Part shown: positions 5,820 through 7,777 of the stretch, one piece after another
Layout of the letters: each line of letters opens with the position of its first letter
How positions within the stretch are numbered: position 1 is the stretch's first letter
Assembly (NCBI GenBank): GCA_016874875.1
Contig: VGTA01000132.1
Location: 1 to 7,777 of the forward strand
Origin: Deltaproteobacteria bacterium
GTDB lineage: Bacteria; Myxococcota_A; Bradymonadia; UBA7976; VGTA01
Reading direction: 5' to 3'
DNA: 7,777 nucleotides
Position numbers and translations under genes: made by a program
The notes under the pieces: generated by a model
Seen by the model: only the letters and a program-made list of their open reading frames with translations
What the model was told of the DNA's origin: nothing
The model's database searches: none

Positions 5820-6539
5820 CTACGCCCACCCCAGCCGGTCGAGGGCGAGCGCGCACGCCACCACCGCCGCCGTCTCCGTGCGCAGAACGGGCGTGGCGAG
5901 CGCCACCCCGCGCCACCCGGCCTCCCGCAGCGCCTCGAGCTCGCTGGGCGCCAGCCCCCCCTCCGGCCCCACGCAGAGCGCGCAGGGCCCCTCGAGGCGC
6001 TCCGGCAGCCCCCCCGCCGCCGCCGGATCGAGGTAGAGGCGGGCGGGGGCGGCGGCGTGGCGGGTGAGCAGGGCGCGGAGGGGGGCGGGGGGGGAGAGGC
6101 GCAGCGCGTCGGCGCGCCCGCACTGCCGCGCCGCCTCGTCCGCCACCCGCTCGAGGCGCTCGAGCTTGCTGTCCTGCTTGCCCTCCCGCCACACGCTCAC
6201 GCTCCGCTCCGCCGCCCACAGGTCGAGCGCGCCCACGCCGAGCTCCGTGAGCATGCGCGCCACCAGGTCGAGCTTGTCGCCCTTGGGGACGCCGTAGCAG
6301 AGGGTCAGCGGGGCGCCCGCGCGCCCGCGCGTGAGGTCGCCGCGCGCCTCCGCCGCCCGCAGCTCGCCCTCGGCGTCGCGCGCCAGCGCCAGCACGCGCT
6401 CGCCGCCCTGCCCGTCAAAGCCGATGAACTCGGCGCCCTCCTTGAGCCGCAGCACCGCCGTCAGGTAGTGGGCCGCCTCGGGGGGCAGAGGGGCGCGCGC
6501 GGCGCGCAGCGCCTCGGGCGGCAGGGGGCAGCGGCGCAT
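5820..6539 (-). CDS. rsmE: 16S rRNA (uracil-1498-N3)-methyltransferase RsmE
   Basis: Predicted 239-residue SPOUT-class enzyme that uses S-adenosylmethionine to methylate N3 of U1498 in 16S rRNA within assembled 30S subunits. Seen: an N-terminal PUA-like RNA-binding domain (about 10-65, with HYLTAVLRLKEGAEFIGFDG), then the SPOUT domain with ARMLTELGVGALDLWAAERSV (94-114), ADEAARQCGR (133-142), the cofactor-knot motif LCVGPEGGLAPSELEAL (188-204) and the terminal LRTETAAVVACALA (219-232). The length fits the family (about 240). Start: ATG 6537-6539 overlaps the prmA stop by one base (TGATG), indicating translational coupling; the open frame above it is a shadow of prmA. One oddity is RQCGR where an EQsgR-like motif is more usual. 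It is followed after 2 bp by ugd. Confidence 0.93.
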   Translation of the reverse strand: MRRCPLPPEALRAARAPLPPEAAHYLTAVLRLKEGAEFIGFDGQGGERVLALARDAEGELRAAEARGDLTRGRAGAPLTLCYGVPKGDKLDLVARMLTELGVGALDLWAAERSVSVWREGKQDSKLERLERVADEAARQCGRADALRLSPPAPLRALLTRHAAAPARLYLDPAAAGGLPERLEGPCALCVGPEGGLAPSELEALREAGWRGVALATPVLRTETAAVVACALALDRLGWA

Positions 6540-7453
6540 CAGGCGCCCTCGCGGCGGAGCGTCAGCCCCAGCCAGTCGTCGCCCGCGCGTGAGCCCTCCT
6601 CCGCCTCTCGCCCCACCACCCGCCACCCGGGGTACTCGGCGAGCACGGCGCGCTCTTGGCTCTCGAGGAGGCCCGAGAGAATCAGCGTGCGGGCGCAGGA
6701 GGCGCGCAGGGGGGCGGCGAGCTCGATGAGGACGGGGGCGATGATGTTGGCCACCACCACCTCAAAGGGGCCGGCGGGGACCTCCGCGCCCACCTCAAAG
6801 CGCGCGCGCCCCCCCCCGGGCAGCCGCCCCGCCTCGTCGGCGCCGTTGAGCGGCAGGTTCTCGGCGGCGCTCTGCGTGGCCATGTCGTCGATCTCCACGC
6901 CGAGCGCGTCGTGGCCCATCTTGGCGGCGAGCAGCGCGAGAATCCCTGAGCCGCAGCCCTGGTCGAGCACGCGGCAGGGGGCGCGCCCCGCGCGCGCCGC
7001 CTCGTCGAGCGCCCCCTTGAGCGCGCGCGCGGCGAGGCGCGTGGTGGGGTGCGTCCCCACGCCAAAGGCGAGCCCAGGGTCGATCACGAGGTCGAGCGCC
7101 CCCGCGGCCGGCGGCTCCCACGGCGGGCGCGCCACCGCCCCGGGCGCCACCTCCACGGGCGTGAAGAAGGCGCGCCACCCCAGCCGCCAGCCGTCGTCGT
7201 CGTCGCGGCGCGTCCGAATCGCGGCGCCCTCGAGGCCCGCGTCGCGCAGGCAGCCCCGCGTCTCCTCGAGCTGCTCCTCGGTGGGCGCCTCCTCGAGGCG
7301 CACGATGAGCAGGTCGACGCCGTCCTCGGGGCCGCGCGTGAGCGTCTCTTGGTCCTGCTGCTCCACGGCGGTGGCCAGCCGCTCGGCGAGCGTCCACGCC
7401 AGCCAGTCGGCGCGGTCGCTCGGCGCTTCGATCTCGATCGCCCAGTATGACAT
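6539..7453 (-). CDS. prmA: Ribosomal protein L11 methyltransferase PrmA
   Basis: Predicted 304-residue class I SAM-dependent methyltransferase that trimethylates lysines and the N terminus of ribosomal protein L11. Seen: an N-terminal substrate-recognition domain (about 1-95, MSYWAIEIEAP through GWRAFFTPVEV), the family loop DPGLAFGVGTHPTTRL (125-140), SAM motif I VLDQGCGSGILALLAAKMG (162-180), an acidic end of strand 2 at GVEIDD (185-190), and motif IV VVANIIAPVLIELA (233-246). It ends DDWLGLTLRR, as the family usually does. The length is normal (about 290-310). Start: ATG 7451-7453, with GAGGAG 7 nt upstream. The frame continues upstream to 7759, but that part spans the C-rich leader and the other reading frame of the preceding gene. 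It is the first gene of prmA-rsmE-ugd. A 9-base G tract at 6809-6817 lies in a Gly loop (GGG, 213-215). Confidence 0.94.
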   Translation of the reverse strand: MSYWAIEIEAPSDRADWLAWTLAERLATAVEQQDQETLTRGPEDGVDLLIVRLEEAPTEEQLEETRGCLRDAGLEGAAIRTRRDDDDGWRLGWRAFFTPVEVAPGAVARPPWEPPAAGALDLVIDPGLAFGVGTHPTTRLAARALKGALDEAARAGRAPCRVLDQGCGSGILALLAAKMGHDALGVEIDDMATQSAAENLPLNGADEAGRLPGGGRARFEVGAEVPAGPFEVVVANIIAPVLIELAAPLRASCARTLILSGLLESQERAVLAEYPGWRVVGREAEEGSRAGDDWLGLTLRREGA

Positions 7454-7460
7454 GTGTGCT

Positions 7461-7466
7461 CTCCTC
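7461..7466 (-). promoter_or_regulatory. Ribosome binding site of prmA
   Basis: GAGGAG on the minus strand, 7 nt before the ATG at 7451-7453. It is the strongest Shine-Dalgarno in the upstream unit and fits prmA being the first translated gene of prmA-rsmE-ugd. Confidence 0.8.
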
Positions 7467-7482
7467 GGCGCGGGGCGCTCTA

Positions 7483-7524
7483 GGGGGGATGGGGGGGATG
7501 GGAGGGTGGGGGGGGATGGAGCGG
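7483..7524 (-). promoter_or_regulatory. C-rich leader upstream of prmA (G-run DNA on the opposite strand)
   Basis: The plus strand holds runs of 6, 7, 3, 3, 8 and 4 G separated by one to a few bases, many as G-run plus AT units; this fits a G-quadruplex pattern on the template strand. The transcript would be strongly C-rich and G-poor here, which resembles a Rho utilisation site. No clear -35/-10 pair or hairpin terminator is seen in the 7454-7545 gap. Function is inference. Confidence 0.4.
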
Positions 7525-7545
7525 GGATGAGGCGTCGGGAGGGGG

Positions 7546-7777
7546 CTAGAGCGTCACCTCTCGGCAGCCCTCGAGGGCGCGGCGGAGCGCGGGCGGCCCC
7601 ACCGCCGCCTCCACCGCGGCGGTCAGGCGGAGCGCCTCGCGCGCCACGCGGCGCAGGCCCTCCGCCGTGACGCCCTCGAGCTCGCGCTCCCAGGCCCGGC
7701 GAGGCCCGTCGGGGCCCTCGGCGCCGCGCCAGCCCGCCAGCCACATGCGGCTCACCCACGCCGCGCGCCCCGCAGTG
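7546..7777 (-). CDS. C-terminal end of a probable M16-family (insulinase-like) protein, partial
   Basis: The frame is open from the window edge to a TAG at 7546-7548 and encodes 76 complete codons of a protein whose start lies outside the window. Seen: an amphipathic, Ala/Arg-rich end with WERELEGVTAEGLRRVAREALRLTAAVEAAVGP. This resembles the last helix and strand of M16 peptidases (the 'VT.e.v..va...l' segment followed by a short strand ending V-G-P). No catalytic motif is in view, since the HxxEH site of this family is N-terminal, so the call rests on one short segment. The GTG at 7753-7755 is most likely an internal valine. The next gene, prmA, starts 92 bp downstream. Confidence 0.45.
   Translation of the reverse strand, partial: TAGRAAWVSRMWLAGWRGAEGPDGPRRAWERELEGVTAEGLRRVAREALRLTAAVEAAVGPPALRRALEGCREVTL

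Noticed and set aside
5818..6219. N-terminal extension of the dehydrogenase frame to 604 residues
   Set aside because: The extra 134 residues are low-complexity Arg/Ala/Gly antisense-like sequence overlapping rsmE; the conserved Rossmann start is at 5817.
4630..7670. Long plus-strand open frames opposite ugd, rsmE and prmA
   Set aside because: Their products are His/Arg/Ala/Pro-rich with no domain, and they lie wholly antisense to well-supported genes; they are GC-driven shadows.
1..7777. tRNA, rRNA or CRISPR array
   Set aside because: No cloverleaf, rRNA-like conserved stretch or regularly spaced repeat-spacer pattern was seen; the repeats present are two copies only.

Overview
The window is very GC-rich and every recognisable gene lies on the minus strand. 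It is therefore read from high to low coordinates: M16-like peptidase end (partial) > prmA > rsmE > ugd > [intergenic promoter] > ridA-like > GT-B-type surface-carbohydrate transferase > multispanning flippase > REP-associated tyrosine transposase. The very high GC, long GC-rich antisense shadow frames, prmA-rsmE pairing and gene families suggest a GC-rich Gram-negative such as a myxobacterial or bradymonad-type (former Deltaproteobacteria) lineage. That placement is inference; no marker in the window fixes it.

Region 1 (7777 to about 4405) is housekeeping in character. The tail of a probable M16-family protein is followed by a C-rich leader (in the transcript sense). Next come prmA (ribosomal protein L11 methyltransferase), rsmE (16S rRNA m3U1498 methyltransferase) and a UDP-glucose 6-dehydrogenase. 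prmA and rsmE overlap by one base (TGATG), and rsmE and ugd are separated by 2 bp, so a sugar-nucleotide enzyme looks translationally coupled to two translation-apparatus methyltransferases.

Region 2 (about 4404 to 1136) is a surface-polysaccharide mini-operon. A strong sigma70-like promoter (TTGACA, 16 bp, TATGCT) sits just downstream of ugd. It precedes a RidA-fold protein, a GT-B-like glycosyl or polyol-phosphate transferase (10 bp gap) and a 12 to 13 segment membrane flippase (2 bp gap). With ugd upstream supplying UDP-glucuronate, these genes plausibly make and export an acidic surface glycan. The flippase gene is visibly less GC-rich than prmA-rsmE-ugd.

Region 3 (about 1151 to 1) carries a single-domain Y1/HUH transposase of the REP-associated (RAYT) kind. 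It is framed by two imperfect direct repeats of about 30 bp centred on AGGTGCCTGGCACCT. The upstream copy lies exactly at the 3' end of the flippase gene and supplies its stop codon; the downstream copy lies inside the last codons of the transposase. An 11-base G tract at the flippase end abuts the repeat. Loss of one G would fuse the flippase frame to the transposase frame. This junction is the most interesting part of the window. No complete novel defence or biosynthetic system is visible.

There is no gene-free stretch over 300 bases. The gaps are 1-42, 1051-1135, 4286-4404 and 7454-7545.
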